The notes: generated from the sequence alone by a model not told the origin. DNA of 64,000 nt from an uncultured Fluviicola sp. (GCF_902168135.1 NZ_CABHOL010000021.1:186001-250000), one strand, 5' to 3'. Positions 15,712-25,273 are shown, counted from the first letter of the stretch. Numbers and translations: made by a program.

Positions 15712-18273
15712 ATGAAGGCACTTTTCATTCTTCTTGCGCTACTTTCTCCTCTTTTGGCCTGGAACCAGGTCACAGACAATTTTTCCGACGGCGATTTTAC
15801 CACGAATCCGGTGTGGAATGGTACAAATGCAGTCTACATTGTAAACGCAGCACAAGAACTGCAATTGAACAACACCGTTGCAGCAACTTCTTATTTGTCG
15901 ACCCCGCACAACTTATCTTCTTTGGATAACAAGCAATGGGAAATCCTGGTCAGGCAAACCTTTGCGCCCAGTTCCAGTAATTTCGGCCGGGTTTATTTGA
16001 CTTCCACCTCTGCCGATTTAAGTACCAATCCGGATGGATTTTACCTTCAGTTCGGTGAAGCAGGTTCTATAGATGCAGTTCGATTATTCAAAATTATTTC
16101 CGGTGTTTCTACGCAAATCTGTGCCTCACCCGACGGACAAATTGCAGCCTCTTTTGCTGTACGCGTAAAAGTTATCAGGGATAATACCGGACTCTGGAAG
16201 TTGTATGTAGATCCCAGCGGCGGGACGGCCTTCGGAAGTCCATACACCGGAACCGATGCAGCAAATCTGATAGGAACACACTTTGGTGTTTTCCAGACTT
16301 ATACAGCCTCCAATTCAAACAAATTCTATTACGACGATGTCTACGTAGGTGATGAAATTGTAGATGTGCAGCCGCCAACCCTTGTAAGTGCAACGGCGAT
16401 TACTAGTTCACAGTTGGACCTTCTGTTCAGTGAACCGGTTGGTGGAGCAAATCTGTTACTCACAAGCAATTATACGCTGAATCCATCGGTAGTTGTTGGT
16501 GCTGTTTCTGTGGACGGTACAAATGCGGCTTTGCTTCACTTAAACCTCGCTTCCTCACTTACCAACGGACAAAACTACACAGTCACAGTTTCAAGTATGG
16601 AAGATGCTTTTGGAAACACGGCGACTAATTTGACCGGAAACTTCAGCTATTTGATCGGTGAAACTGCTGTGAAAGGAGATATCATCATTTCAGAGATCAT
16701 GGTCGACCCTTCTCCGGTTATCGGACTTCCCGAACTGGAATTCATTGAGATTTACAACAAAAGCAGCAAATACATTGACCTGTCAAACTGGAAGCTGGGC
16801 GATCAAAGCGGTGACGGGAACATTCTATCGGGATTCATCAATCCGGGCCAATACAAAATTCTTTGCGCTTCCGCGAGTACACCGGAATTTCCGGGTTCAT
16901 ACACTGTAAGCAGTTTTCCCAGTTATAATAATTCAAGCGATGACGTTGTTTTGAAGGATAATGCGGGAATGATCATCGACAAAATAGCTTACACCGATGA
17001 CTGGTACCGGGACCCTATAAAAAAGTCGGGAGGATATACTTTGGAATTAATCAATCCGGATGATCCTTGCTCCGATGTTTCAAATTGGATAGCTTCCAAT
17101 CATCCGAACGGCGGAACTCCGGGAGCTCAAAATTCTGTTTATAACACAACTCCGGATACCCAGGCTCCATACATCACGAGTTTGGTCGCTCTTGCCCCGA
17201 ATTACCTGGAAGTTCATTTTTCGGAGGGAATGGATTCCGTGAGCCTGGTAAACGCTTCGTTCACTTCCAATCCAAATCTGACCGTACAGTCTATTGCTGT
17301 TGCATCCACTTTCAGCAGCCAGGCAATCTTTATATTCAATGAAAACCTGGCACTAAGCCAGCATTACAGTTTTTCCTACGGAACTGTCAGCGATTGCTGG
17401 TTGAATGCAACCACACTTACTGGAAATTTCGCATTGGCAGATGTTCCACAAGCCGGAGACCTGGTTATTAATGAAATCCTGTTTGATCCGGCAACCGGCG
17501 GGTCTGATTTCGTGGAAATCTACAACCGATCTTCGAAAGTCATTAATCTAAATGGTTTATCGGTCACAAATTTGGATGGAGACACCATACAGCTTACGCA
17601 GAATTTTTTCCTGGATCCGGGAACTTACGCGGTGCTGACCCCGGACAGCAATTATCAAAAGAACACCTTCCCGCAGGCAGTTTCGGGGAGCTTTTACGCA
17701 ACCCCGCTCCCGGGGCTGAATAATGATTCTTCAACCATTCAAATCCTGCATAATTCGATCGTATTAGACAAAGTGAGCTACACGGAAGACTGGCATTTGT
17801 CACTCATTGATGATACCGAAAATAAAACCCTGGAACGAATCAATCCGGATGGCGTTTCATCGAGTGCTTCCAATTGGCATACAGCGGCAGAAACAATTGG
17901 TTTCGGAACTCCCGGGAAAATCAATTCTCAATACCTGACCGGAAGTATTTCCTCCACTTTCGGGACCACGGAACCGATCTTTTCACCTGACAACGACGGT
18001 TTCCAGGACGTCCTGTTATTCCAATACAATTTTGAAGTCGGAATGATTGCTACACTCAAAATCTTCGACAACCAGGGTCGTGAGGTACATACGCTGTTTT
18101 CCAGTGAATTATTAGGACAGCAGGGAAGTTTCACCTGGGACGGAGTGATGACGAACAATCAAAAAGCTCCGATAGGAATTTACATTGCTGTCATTGAAGC
18201 TTTTGCAGCAGATGGCGGAAGCAAGCAGTTTGCAAAACGGGTAGGATTTACTTTAGCAGGAAAGCTGGACTAA
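15712..18273 (+). CDS. Large secreted protein with two lamin-tail domains
   Basis: 853 residues, signal peptide to about residue 18. Residues ~20-215 resemble a laminin-G/concanavalin-like beta sandwich. Residues ~220-310 and ~485-570 are Ig-like (LLFSEPV and VHFSEGMD start matching strands). Two lamin-tail domains follow each: DIIISEIMVDPSP with FIEIYNKSS (~325-445) and DLVINEILFDPA with FVEIYNRSS (~578-700). The C-terminal ~115 residues (FSPDNDGFQDVL, LKIFDNQGREV, FTWDG) are a FlgD-like/CHU_C-type domain, the usual T9SS export tail. It is probably a cell-surface or secreted structural protein; enzymatic activity is not evident. The unit of Ig plus lamin-tail is duplicated internally. Confidence 0.75.
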   Translation: MKALFILLALLSPLLAWNQVTDNFSDGDFTTNPVWNGTNAVYIVNAAQELQLNNTVAATSYLSTPHNLSSLDNKQWEILVRQTFAPSSSNFGRVYLTSTSADLSTNPDGFYLQFGEAGSIDAVRLFKIISGVSTQICASPDGQIAASFAVRVKVIRDNTGLWKLYVDPSGGTAFGSPYTGTDAANLIGTHFGVFQTYTASNSNKFYYDDVYVGDEIVDVQPPTLVSATAITSSQLDLLFSEPVGGANLLLTSNYTLNPSVVVGAVSVDGTNAALLHLNLASSLTNGQNYTVTVSSMEDAFGNTATNLTGNFSYLIGETAVKGDIIISEIMVDPSPVIGLPELEFIEIYNKSSKYIDLSNWKLGDQSGDGNILSGFINPGQYKILCASASTPEFPGSYTVSSFPSYNNSSDDVVLKDNAGMIIDKIAYTDDWYRDPIKKSGGYTLELINPDDPCSDVSNWIASNHPNGGTPGAQNSVYNTTPDTQAPYITSLVALAPNYLEVHFSEGMDSVSLVNASFTSNPNLTVQSIAVASTFSSQAIFIFNENLALSQHYSFSYGTVSDCWLNATTLTGNFALADVPQAGDLVINEILFDPATGGSDFVEIYNRSSKVINLNGLSVTNLDGDTIQLTQNFFLDPGTYAVLTPDSNYQKNTFPQAVSGSFYATPLPGLNNDSSTIQILHNSIVLDKVSYTEDWHLSLIDDTENKTLERINPDGVSSSASNWHTAAETIGFGTPGKINSQYLTGSISSTFGTTEPIFSPDNDGFQDVLLFQYNFEVGMIATLKIFDNQGREVHTLFSSELLGQQGSFTWDGVMTNNQKAPIGIYIAVIEAFAADGGSKQFAKRVGFTLAGKLD

Positions 18274-18286
18274 TCTCTTAATTATC

Positions 18287-18330
18287 AATTATGAATTATC
18301 AAGCCAGTTCAAACTTGATAATTCATAATT
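18287..18330. terminator. Long AT-rich hairpin terminator
   Basis: Perfect 17-base arms AATTATGAATTATCAAG (18287-18303) and CTTGATAATTCATAATT (18314-18330) with a ten-base loop, 14 bases after the lamin-tail gene stop. It also lies just downstream of the minus-strand pyk fragment at 18344-18382, so it may once have ended that transcript too. Confidence 0.6.
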
Positions 18331-18343
18331 AAATCATTGATAA

Positions 18344-18382
18344 TTACTCAACGTAACTCAATTTCAATATGTTTTATTTTCC
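18344..18382 (-). pseudogene. Diverged copy of the pyk 3' end, with stop
   Basis: Thirteen codons including the TAA stop align without gaps to the end of pyk (20111-20149); 36 of 39 bases match by eye, including an unbroken run of 17. The differences are TCA to TAA (a nonsense change), ATG to ATA and GTA to GTT. Similarity appears to continue weakly for about a dozen bases upstream with a one-base deletion, then ends. It has the same orientation as pyk, and the whole 18502-20031 gene lies between the two copies. Confidence 0.8.
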
Positions 18383-18501
18383 GTTTGCTCAACCAGCTGA
18401 CTTTCAGATTCTTTCCCTCTAACTGAGATTTATAGGGCTATTCCGATTAAATACTGGTATAAAACCACTAATTTTGTCGCGAAATTTAAATATCCATCTA
18501 A

Positions 18502-20031
18502 ATGAAAAGAACAGCTCTTTTTCTACTGATTTTCCTTTTTTCAACTCCATTCCACATCTTCGGACAAACAAAAAAAACCGTTTATGACGCCAAATTTGAA
18601 CTTTCCGCAGAAGTGAAAGGAAAGGGCTTCGGTTTTCAGACTTTGGGTTCCGATGGGACTCACACTTATTCCCTCAGTGTAAAAGGTGTCAATTTTATGA
18701 TGATCCCGATTGGCTTCAAATACATCATCAATAAATTTGATTCGAAAATGAACCTGGTACTTTCCAAAAAAGTGCCGATGAAAACACCTATTTACAAATT
18801 GGGAATGTACCGTGCACCACTCGATATGAAAATGATCGACAACCGCCTGATCCAAACTGTCAGTACTCTCGACAAAAAAGCAGGAACACGAAGCATTTAC
18901 CTGATCGAATACGATAAGGACGATCTGACACAAGGCAATACGCTTGAAGTAGGTTCTTTTCCCGAGCAAGGGAAACAGAAAAACAGTGTTGTTTCTTTGT
19001 TTGATCCTAAAAACAACCAGGAGTTTGCGTTGATCGTACAATCCTCTTCCGGTCCGGAAAAATCAAAAGCTACTCTGTTTGTTGTTAACAACGAATTGGA
19101 ATCTACGATGAAAACTGAATTCGAGGTAGAAGGCGATTATGAAAAAACAAGCTTCGGAAACTACATTATCTCTGAAAACTCCATCGCTTTTACCTGTAAA
19201 ACGAGAGGCGGAAAGAATGAATCCGATAAACTCGACTTCTACATGATCGACAGAAAAACCGAAAACGTTCAGCAATTTGAAATTTCATTGGGAGATATAG
19301 GCAACAGTATTTCTGATTTTGAGTGTGCCCTGGATGCTTCCGGGAAATTGCATATTTCAGGATTTTACAGCTCGGGAGTAAAAAAATCCAATGATTCCGG
19401 AGGTGTTTTTACCCAGATCTATGATACCGAGAGTGGTGAAAAAATAAGCGAAGACGTTCATCCATTCACATTCGATTTCGTTACGGAAAACATGTCTGAA
19501 AGACAGAAAAACAAGACCGAAAAGAAAATGAATAAAGGCAAGGACTATGATATTTACGACTACCTGGTGCGTGAGGTAATTCCCGGCAAGGACGGAAGTT
19601 CTATCCTGGTTGCGGAGCGTTTCCGTTACTACGAAACAACTTACACCGATTCCAAAGGAAACAGGCACACAACACCGCATTATATTCATGCTGATCTAAT
19701 TACTGTACGTACAAACAAATCAGGAGAAATCGAATGGGTACAGCGTTTCAAGAAATTCCATCATGCTACTAACCCGATGGCAGGGCAAATGCTTTTCCAC
19801 CATGTGGAAGATCATTTCTACGTCGTATATATGGAAGAATCCAAAATGAAAATGGCTGAAATCAGTAAGTCCGACGGAAACGGGAAATCAAAAGAGGTCT
19901 TTACCAAAGATCAGATCGGGAATTATGTTCCTGCTCTTGGAAGCCGCGTTCAAACTTCACCGACAGATTATATGACGCAGCTGATCCGCATTAAAAAGGC
20001 TAAAATCCTTACTATTTCATTTGAAAAATAA
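18502..20031 (+). CDS. Secreted protein of unknown function, 509 residues
   Basis: Signal peptide MKRTALFLLIFLFSTPFHIFGQ. The mature protein is beta-strand rich, with repeated motifs around aspartates (YEYDKDD, FYMIDRKTENV, IYDTESGEK), which suggests a beta-propeller-like fold; this is an inference from strand pattern only. A charged stretch MSERQKNKTEKKMNKGKDYD lies near residues 330-350. No enzyme motif is recognised. A -7-like box TAATTTTG lies at 18469-18476. It is convergent with pyk and shares a strong terminator with it. It sits between the true pyk 3' end and a fragment copy of that end, which suggests it was inserted there. Confidence 0.6.
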   Translation: MKRTALFLLIFLFSTPFHIFGQTKKTVYDAKFELSAEVKGKGFGFQTLGSDGTHTYSLSVKGVNFMMIPIGFKYIINKFDSKMNLVLSKKVPMKTPIYKLGMYRAPLDMKMIDNRLIQTVSTLDKKAGTRSIYLIEYDKDDLTQGNTLEVGSFPEQGKQKNSVVSLFDPKNNQEFALIVQSSSGPEKSKATLFVVNNELESTMKTEFEVEGDYEKTSFGNYIISENSIAFTCKTRGGKNESDKLDFYMIDRKTENVQQFEISLGDIGNSISDFECALDASGKLHISGFYSSGVKKSNDSGGVFTQIYDTESGEKISEDVHPFTFDFVTENMSERQKNKTEKKMNKGKDYDIYDYLVREVIPGKDGSSILVAERFRYYETTYTDSKGNRHTTPHYIHADLITVRTNKSGEIEWVQRFKKFHHATNPMAGQMLFHHVEDHFYVVYMEESKMKMAEISKSDGNGKSKEVFTKDQIGNYVPALGSRVQTSPTDYMTQLIRIKKAKILTISFEK

Positions 20032-20053
20032 GCAACTGACTCGTTTATTTGAA

Positions 20054-20086
20054 AAAACCCCGGTCCATTTGATGAACCGGGGTTTT
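20054..20086. terminator. Strong bidirectional terminator between convergent genes
   Basis: Perfect arms AAAACCCCGGT (20054-20064) and ACCGGGGTTTT (20076-20086) around an 11-base loop that can itself pair as CAT/ATG. It serves the 18502 gene and pyk from opposite sides. Confidence 0.9.
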
Positions 20087-20110
20087 GCTTTTTATCAGGA
20101 ATCGACTAAT

Positions 20111-21529
20111 TTACTCTACGTAACTCAATTTCAACATGTTTGATTTTCCATTTTCCTCGATCGGAATGGAAGCGATATTGATCACCAAATCTCCTTGTTT
20201 TAACAAGCCTTCTTTTGTCAGCAAGTACTTAATATCCGCAATGGTGTGGTCCGTACTGACTCTTTTGTCGTAATAGAAGGCCCTCACTCCCCAAACCAAA
20301 CTCAACTGCGTAATGATCTGTTTATTTCCGGTAAAGACGAAAATCGGTGCATTGGGTCTTTGGGAAGCAATTTTATAAGCGGTGTACCCGGAAAACGACA
20401 TGGTGATAATCGCATCGGCCTCTACACGCTGCGCCAATCGGCAGGCATTGAAACAGATGGAATCCGAAATGAAACGGGACTGCGACTTATCCGGAAGCTG
20501 GTCCTTGTGGTAAATCCCATCAAATTTCTCCATTTCCTCCACGATATTCACCATCGTGCGAATAACTTCTATCGGGAATTTCCCCACAGATGTCTCACCC
20601 GATAGCATCACCGCATCTGCTCCGTCGAGAACAGCATTCGCCACGTCATTCACTTCCGCACGGGTCGGAGTAACGTTTGTAATCATGCTCTCCATCATTT
20701 GGGTAGCAACGATAACCGGTTTTGCATATTGATGGCCTTTGCGGATCAGCATCTTCTGGATCAACGGAACGTTCTGGTATGGAACTTCCACACCTAAATC
20801 TCCACGTGCAACCATCAAAGCATCTGTTACTTTAATGATCTCATCAATATCATCAATGGCCTCCGGCTTCTCAATTTTAGCAACTACGCGTGCTTTTGCC
20901 TGGCGGTTTGAGATAATGTGTTTCAATTCAATGATATCTCTGGCAGAACGCACAAATGACAACCCGATCCAATCGACATCATTGCTCAATGCAAATTCCA
21001 GGTCTTCGCGGTCCTTTTCAGTCAAGGACGGCAGGGAGATTTTAGTATTCGGCAGGTTTACTCCTTTTTTGGAAGAAAGAATTCCGCCGTGGATGACTTT
21101 GGCTTTGATTTCCGTTTCGCCGTTCGTCTCCACGATTTCCATCTGCAATTTTCCGTCGTCCAGCAAAATGATTTCACCAGGTTGCACGTCGCGCGGCATC
21201 AGGGAATAACTGATCCCGAACTTCTCTGCCGTTCCGGTAATGCGTTCCGTTACAATCGTCACAATTGCGCCTTCAACCATCATGACACCGTTGTTCTCCA
21301 TTTCGTAAGTACGGATCTTCGGGCCTTGCAAATCGGCAAGGATTGATACATTCAATCCGGTTTCGTCATTGATCTCCCGGATCATATCGATGCTCTTCTT
21401 GTGATCCTCGTGAGATCCGTGTGAACAGTTCAAACGGCATACGTTCAAACCATCCAATATCATTTGTTTTAATACTTGTTTATCAGCAGTAGCCGGACCC
21501 ATGGTCGCTACGATTTTTGTTTTTTTCAT
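20111..21529 (-). CDS. pyk: Pyruvate kinase
   Basis: 472 residues. It converts phosphoenolpyruvate and ADP to pyruvate and ATP, the last step of glycolysis. The start KTKIVATMGPA, then CRLNCSHGSHEDH, LADLQGPKIRT, the active-site signature VAKIEKPEAIDDIDEI (about 215-230) and MVARGDLGVEVP are all present, followed by ATQMMESM and a C-terminal domain with TMSFSGYTAYKIASQRPNAPI. Length is standard for the short form without the extra PEP-utiliser domain. It overlaps the IPExxxVDY gene by four bases. A diverged duplicate of its last 39 bases lies at 18344-18382. Confidence 0.96.
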   Translation of the reverse strand: MKKTKIVATMGPATADKQVLKQMILDGLNVCRLNCSHGSHEDHKKSIDMIREINDETGLNVSILADLQGPKIRTYEMENNGVMMVEGAIVTIVTERITGTAEKFGISYSLMPRDVQPGEIILLDDGKLQMEIVETNGETEIKAKVIHGGILSSKKGVNLPNTKISLPSLTEKDREDLEFALSNDVDWIGLSFVRSARDIIELKHIISNRQAKARVVAKIEKPEAIDDIDEIIKVTDALMVARGDLGVEVPYQNVPLIQKMLIRKGHQYAKPVIVATQMMESMITNVTPTRAEVNDVANAVLDGADAVMLSGETSVGKFPIEVIRTMVNIVEEMEKFDGIYHKDQLPDKSQSRFISDSICFNACRLAQRVEADAIITMSFSGYTAYKIASQRPNAPIFVFTGNKQIITQLSLVWGVRAFYYDKRVSTDHTIADIKYLLTKEGLLKQGDLVINIASIPIEENGKSNMLKLSYVE

Positions 21530-21957
21530 TCGAAAATTATTAGTTCTGCGGAAGGAATCGATTCTGCTTCAAAGACGTAAGCCGCCATCACACTATTTGA
21601 TTCGCGGATACGTTCCACGAGTTCATCCAGGTCGTGAAGCACATTTTCCCTGAGGATCAAAAAATAATCAATTTGGTTCTTTTCAGGGATCAGGAATTTT
21701 CCTTCCGATTTATTCTTAATTAAATACCATTCCATGTGATCCACCTCATCGATAAATACATGAAAACTGTGTTGCGAAACAATTGTACCTTTTTTGGACT
21801 GAATCACAAAGGGCTCCTCGCTTTTGGTAAGCTCCAGGTCCAGGATTTTGTTGATTCCCCACGCCAACCGGTAATCGCTGTGGTGAGAACAGATTCCGAT
21901 CAGTTCAAAGTCTACAGATGTTTCTAAAGAAAGTACATGACGCTTTTGTTTGCTCAT
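21526..21957 (-). CDS. IPExxxVDY family protein
   Basis: 143 residues. The naming motif is seen as FLIPEKNQIDYFLIL near residues 89-103. Proteins of this family are known mainly by this motif and often sit directly upstream of pyk in Bacteroidota, as here, with a four-base overlap. No signal peptide or membrane helix is seen, so it is cytoplasmic. A role linked to pyruvate kinase is suggested by conserved linkage only. Translation of pyk probably depends on it. Confidence 0.85.
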   Translation of the reverse strand: MSKQKRHVLSLETSVDFELIGICSHHSDYRLAWGINKILDLELTKSEEPFVIQSKKGTIVSQHSFHVFIDEVDHMEWYLIKNKSEGKFLIPEKNQIDYFLILRENVLHDLDELVERIRESNSVMAAYVFEAESIPSAELIIFE

Positions 21958-22058
21958 CCACTTTAAGTTTATACTGTGAAGTTACGCATTATCTCAGACA
22001 TGGCAAGCAGGTTGGAAGTTAGGATTTGGTTAAGGTTCGTCAATGTTAGCTTTTCCTT

Positions 22059-22718
22059 TTAGAGCAGGTCAACATTATTGGTTATTAGTAATAGATAAAA
22101 AATGAGTATCACAAGCCCTCCACTGATTCCAGCCATGCTAAGCCAAAAAAGAGTCCAGGTTAATCCTTTAGCTTTGTATAATTCGGGGTGTCTCACGATT
22201 CTTATCAGGGAAATAATGGAAAATATAATCAGCAATATACCAAGACCTGTTAAAACACCTAATACCATATCAAATGAAATTGTTAGTAAAAGAAGAAGAC
22301 CTAAAAAAAGAGCTCCCAATGCAGCCCAGGTAAAGGGTTCTACTTTCCTTTTTGGTTCATCTATCGCATCTTCATCACCCAAAATCTGATCGGATTCTAT
22401 CACCGGTTTTATTTCCGATTGGACGGGAGTTTCAGAAAAACCTGTTGGTTCTTCGATCGAAATTTCCAATAGATCCGGAGAAATTAATTCAGCACGATGC
22501 ATGGTGTCTGTCGAAATCACCTTAGGAATCTCCTCATTTTCATCGGGCATCACAGAAGATTCTCTTCCCGAATCAGTTACATTCAACTGATAAGCTTCAT
22601 GCTCTGTTTTGGAGTACGATTTTTTCCATTCGACGTGGTAACCCGTCCCGAAATGGCGTTTGGTAATGGTACAACCGGCTAAAAGCAGGAGCGGTAATAC
22701 TGTGAATAGTCTTTTCAT
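22059..22718 (-). CDS. Lipoprotein with C-terminal membrane helices
   Basis: 219 residues. Lipobox LLLAGC (Cys16), then TITKRHFGTGYHVEW, a motif that recurs after the lipid Cys in many Bacteroidota proteins of unknown function. An acidic, Ser/Glu-rich linker (about 45-125) leads to three or four hydrophobic helices (about 130-152, 155-175, 185-215). A lipid anchor combined with several helices in one chain is unusual; either the first segment is a true lipobox or the protein is an inner-membrane protein with an N-terminal anchor. Single gene, function unknown. Confidence 0.6.
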   Translation of the reverse strand: MKRLFTVLPLLLLAGCTITKRHFGTGYHVEWKKSYSKTEHEAYQLNVTDSGRESSVMPDENEEIPKVISTDTMHRAELISPDLLEISIEEPTGFSETPVQSEIKPVIESDQILGDEDAIDEPKRKVEPFTWAALGALFLGLLLLLTISFDMVLGVLTGLGILLIIFSIISLIRIVRHPELYKAKGLTWTLFWLSMAGISGGLVILIFYLLLITNNVDLL

Positions 22719-22853
22719 AGCAATCGATTTTTACAAATGTGAGCAATTGTTCTGAAAAAGTTGTTGCGATTTTCCGTACTTGATTTAATACAAATTGATC
22801 ACCTGGATTAATTAAGATGGTCATTAAGAGAAACAAAAAAATGAGAATGAATC

Positions 22854-23576
22854 CTATATCTCCCCCATCAAAATGAGCGTCTCTTTCGCGGCAGCCTGCT
22901 CGGCCAGTTTCTTGGAATTTCCGGTTCCTTTGCCGTAGTTGGTACCGTTTACCTGCACGATTACTTCGTAGAACCAGGTTCCGTGGTTGTTTTCTTCCCG
23001 CAGCACGGCAAACTCGAGGGCCAGCCTTCTTTTCTGGCTCCAGATAAAGAGCTTGGACTTGAAATCGATCTCTTCCTCCAGGATCTTGTTTAAGTCTACG
23101 TATTTGCGGAAAATGTGGTTGTAAATGATCTTCTTGGTCACTTCGTAGGAACTGTCCAGGTAGATTGCTCCGATGATTGCTTCGAAAGCATTTCCTTCCA
23201 GGGACGACAAGTTGATCGAACGGCCTTTGTTGTAGCGCAAAATAGAACGAAGCTCTAATTCCTCACCGATTTCGGAAAGGGTTTTACGCGAAACTACTTT
23301 GGATTTGACTTTCGTCAGGTAGCCTTCGTCTTCTTCCGGGAAACGCTGGAACAGGAATTCTGCAATGATGGAATCCAAAATGGCGTCGCCGAGGAATTCC
23401 AAACGTTCGTTGGAAAAGTCTTTTTGTCCGTGAAATGCAATGGAACGATGCGTGACAGCCTGGTAAAACAAATTGATATTCTTCGGGCGGTATCCAAAGC
23501 GATTTACGAAAAATCGAATGAATGCAACGTCTTCAGAAGACCTGTTTTGCTTTAAAAATGGTAGTCGTAGTCGCAC
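22854..23576 (-). CDS. rnc: Ribonuclease III
   Basis: 240 residues with a GTG start at 23576, nine bases from the fabF stop. RNase III cuts double-stranded RNA in rRNA maturation and mRNA turnover. The catalytic signature NERLEFLGDA (residues 56-65) supplies Glu57, Glu60 and Asp64; the second acidic helix is GNAFEAIIGAIYLD. A double-stranded RNA-binding domain fills the C-terminal ~75 residues and ends in KLAEQAAAKETL. It follows acpP and fabF in one transcription unit, a common order in bacteria. Confidence 0.95.
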   Translation of the reverse strand: MRLRLPFLKQNRSSEDVAFIRFFVNRFGYRPKNINLFYQAVTHRSIAFHGQKDFSNERLEFLGDAILDSIIAEFLFQRFPEEDEGYLTKVKSKVVSRKTLSEIGEELELRSILRYNKGRSINLSSLEGNAFEAIIGAIYLDSSYEVTKKIIYNHIFRKYVDLNKILEEEIDFKSKLFIWSQKRRLALEFAVLREENNHGTWFYEVIVQVNGTNYGKGTGNSKKLAEQAAAKETLILMGEI

Positions 23577-23584
23577 CTAAATTT

Positions 23585-24838
23585 TTACCCTTTATACTTT
23601 CGCACGATCACAGAAGTATTGTGACCACCGAAACCGAAGGTGTTTGATAAGGCAACATCCACGGTACGGTGCTGAGCTTTATTAAATGTGAAATTCAATT
23701 TGTTGTCAATTTCAGGATCGTCTGTAAAATGGTTGATCGTTGGTGGAACGATGTCATTCTTAACTGCCAGGATACATGCAATGGCTTCAATAGCACCTGC
23801 AGCACCCAGTAAGTGACCTGTCATTGATTTTGTGGAGCTGATGTTCAACTTGTAGGCATGTTCTCCGAATACCTGCAGGATCGCTTTCGTTTCAGCGATA
23901 TCTCCAAGCGGCGTAGATGTACCATGAACGTTTACATAATCAATAGCACTTGGATCTAACTCTGCGTCTTCCAATGCTGCGATCATGGTGTTTCTTGCAC
24001 CGATTCCTTCCGGGTGCGGAGCCGTCATGTGATACGCATCACCCGACATTCCACCTCCAAGTACTTCCGCATAAATTTTAGCTCCACGCTTCTTTGCATG
24101 CTCGTACTCTTCCAGGATCAATGCACCACCTCCTTCTCCCAAAACAAAACCGTCGCGGTCTAAGTCAAAAGGGCGGGAAGCAGTTTCCGGAGAATCGTTT
24201 CGTGTTGAAAGGGCTTTCAACGCGTTAAATCCTCCCATTCCCATTTCATTTACTGCTGCTTCAGACCCTCCGGTAACGATAGCGTCTGCTTTCCCCAAAC
24301 GGATCAGATTGAATGCATCAATGATCGCGTTGGTAGATGAAGCACAAGCCGAAACCGTTACATAGTTCGGTCCTCTTAAGCCGTATTCAATGGAAATATG
24401 ACCTGCGGCGATATCCGCGATCATTTTAGGAATAAAGAACGGATTGAATCGCGGGGTTCCGTCACCACCGAAGAAGTTTTGAGCTTCGTCCTGAAAGGTT
24501 TTCAGACCACCGATTCCCGAACCCCAAATAACACCGATACGGTCTACATTCGGGTTCGATTCCATCAATCCAGAATCAGCCATGGCCTCCTTAGCAGAAA
24601 CCATGGCGTATTGTGAAAATTGATCTAATTTCCGTGCTTCTTTTCTGTCGATGTGATCCTCGACATTGAAATTTTTGATTTCGCAGGCAAATTGAGTCTT
24701 GAATTTTGAAGCATCGTATTGCTTAATCGGTGCGGCACCACTTTTACCATTGATTAATCCTTCCCAGTACTCTGAAACAGTATTTCCAATGGGTGTAATA
24801 GCTCCTAATCCGGTTACAACAACTCGTTTTAACTCCAT
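23585..24838 (-). CDS. fabF: Beta-ketoacyl-ACP synthase II
   Basis: 417 residues. It condenses malonyl-ACP with acyl-ACP in fatty-acid elongation. The catalytic triad is present: Cys165 in SACASSTN, His305 in VHGTSTPLGD and His342 in STKSMTGHLLGAAGA, with Lys337. Opening VVVTGLGAITPIGN and closing NTFGFGGHN are typical. It lies 37 bases downstream of acpP and nine bases upstream of rnc. Confidence 0.96.
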   Translation of the reverse strand: MELKRVVVTGLGAITPIGNTVSEYWEGLINGKSGAAPIKQYDASKFKTQFACEIKNFNVEDHIDRKEARKLDQFSQYAMVSAKEAMADSGLMESNPNVDRIGVIWGSGIGGLKTFQDEAQNFFGGDGTPRFNPFFIPKMIADIAAGHISIEYGLRGPNYVTVSACASSTNAIIDAFNLIRLGKADAIVTGGSEAAVNEMGMGGFNALKALSTRNDSPETASRPFDLDRDGFVLGEGGGALILEEYEHAKKRGAKIYAEVLGGGMSGDAYHMTAPHPEGIGARNTMIAALEDAELDPSAIDYVNVHGTSTPLGDIAETKAILQVFGEHAYKLNISSTKSMTGHLLGAAGAIEAIACILAVKNDIVPPTINHFTDDPEIDNKLNFTFNKAQHRTVDVALSNTFGFGGHNTSVIVRKYKG

Positions 24839-24875
24839 AAAATCAGATTAAATAAATGCCTGTGAAAACGTTTTT

Positions 24876-25112
24876 TTAGTTAGCGTTTTGCTCGATGTAA
24901 GAAACCGCGTCACCAACTGTTTGAATGTTTTCAGCCTGATCATCCGGAATAGCAATATTGAATTCCTTTTCAAATTCCATGATCAATTCTACTGTGTCTA
25001 GTGAATCTGCACCTAGATCATTTGTGAAGCTCGCTTCGTTTGTTACTTCGCTTTCTTCAACTCCTAACTTATCTACGATAATAGATATTACTCTTGATTT
25101 GATATCAGACAT
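24876..25112 (-). CDS. acpP: Acyl carrier protein
   Basis: 78 residues from the ATG at 25112. The open frame continues to 25172 but the added 20 residues are not part of the family, so the shorter form is chosen. The phosphopantetheine attachment site is Ser37 in GADSLDTVE. The protein is very acidic with the four-helix pattern of ACP. It carries growing acyl chains for FabF, the next gene in the operon. Confidence 0.96.
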   Translation of the reverse strand: MSDIKSRVISIIVDKLGVEESEVTNEASFTNDLGADSLDTVELIMEFEKEFNIAIPDDQAENIQTVGDAVSYIEQNAN

Positions 25113-25261
25113 CTCAATTCTTTTATAAGGTTTTTCAGCTTGCAAAGAAAATAGGAAATGCGATAAAAACAAAATATAAAGTGACTTAATTGCATTTTAG
25201 GTGCGTGCGAAATCTTGTTTTTTAGCTTGAAATCCGCGTGTGCCGTGTCATTTGGATTGTG

Positions 25262-25269
25262 TAACTTTG
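25262..25269 (+). promoter_or_regulatory. -7 box four bases upstream of purN
   Basis: TAACTTTG fits TAnnTTTG exactly and ends four bases before the ATG at 25274. Since start sites usually lie five to seven bases after the box, the mRNA should begin at or inside the start codon, making it leaderless. No -33 TTG is seen at the usual spacing. Confidence 0.45.
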
Positions 25270-25273
25270 TGCC

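Noticed and set aside
20739-21209. 156-residue plus-strand open frame opposite pyk
   Set aside because: Fully antisense to pyruvate kinase, with no start context or family signature.
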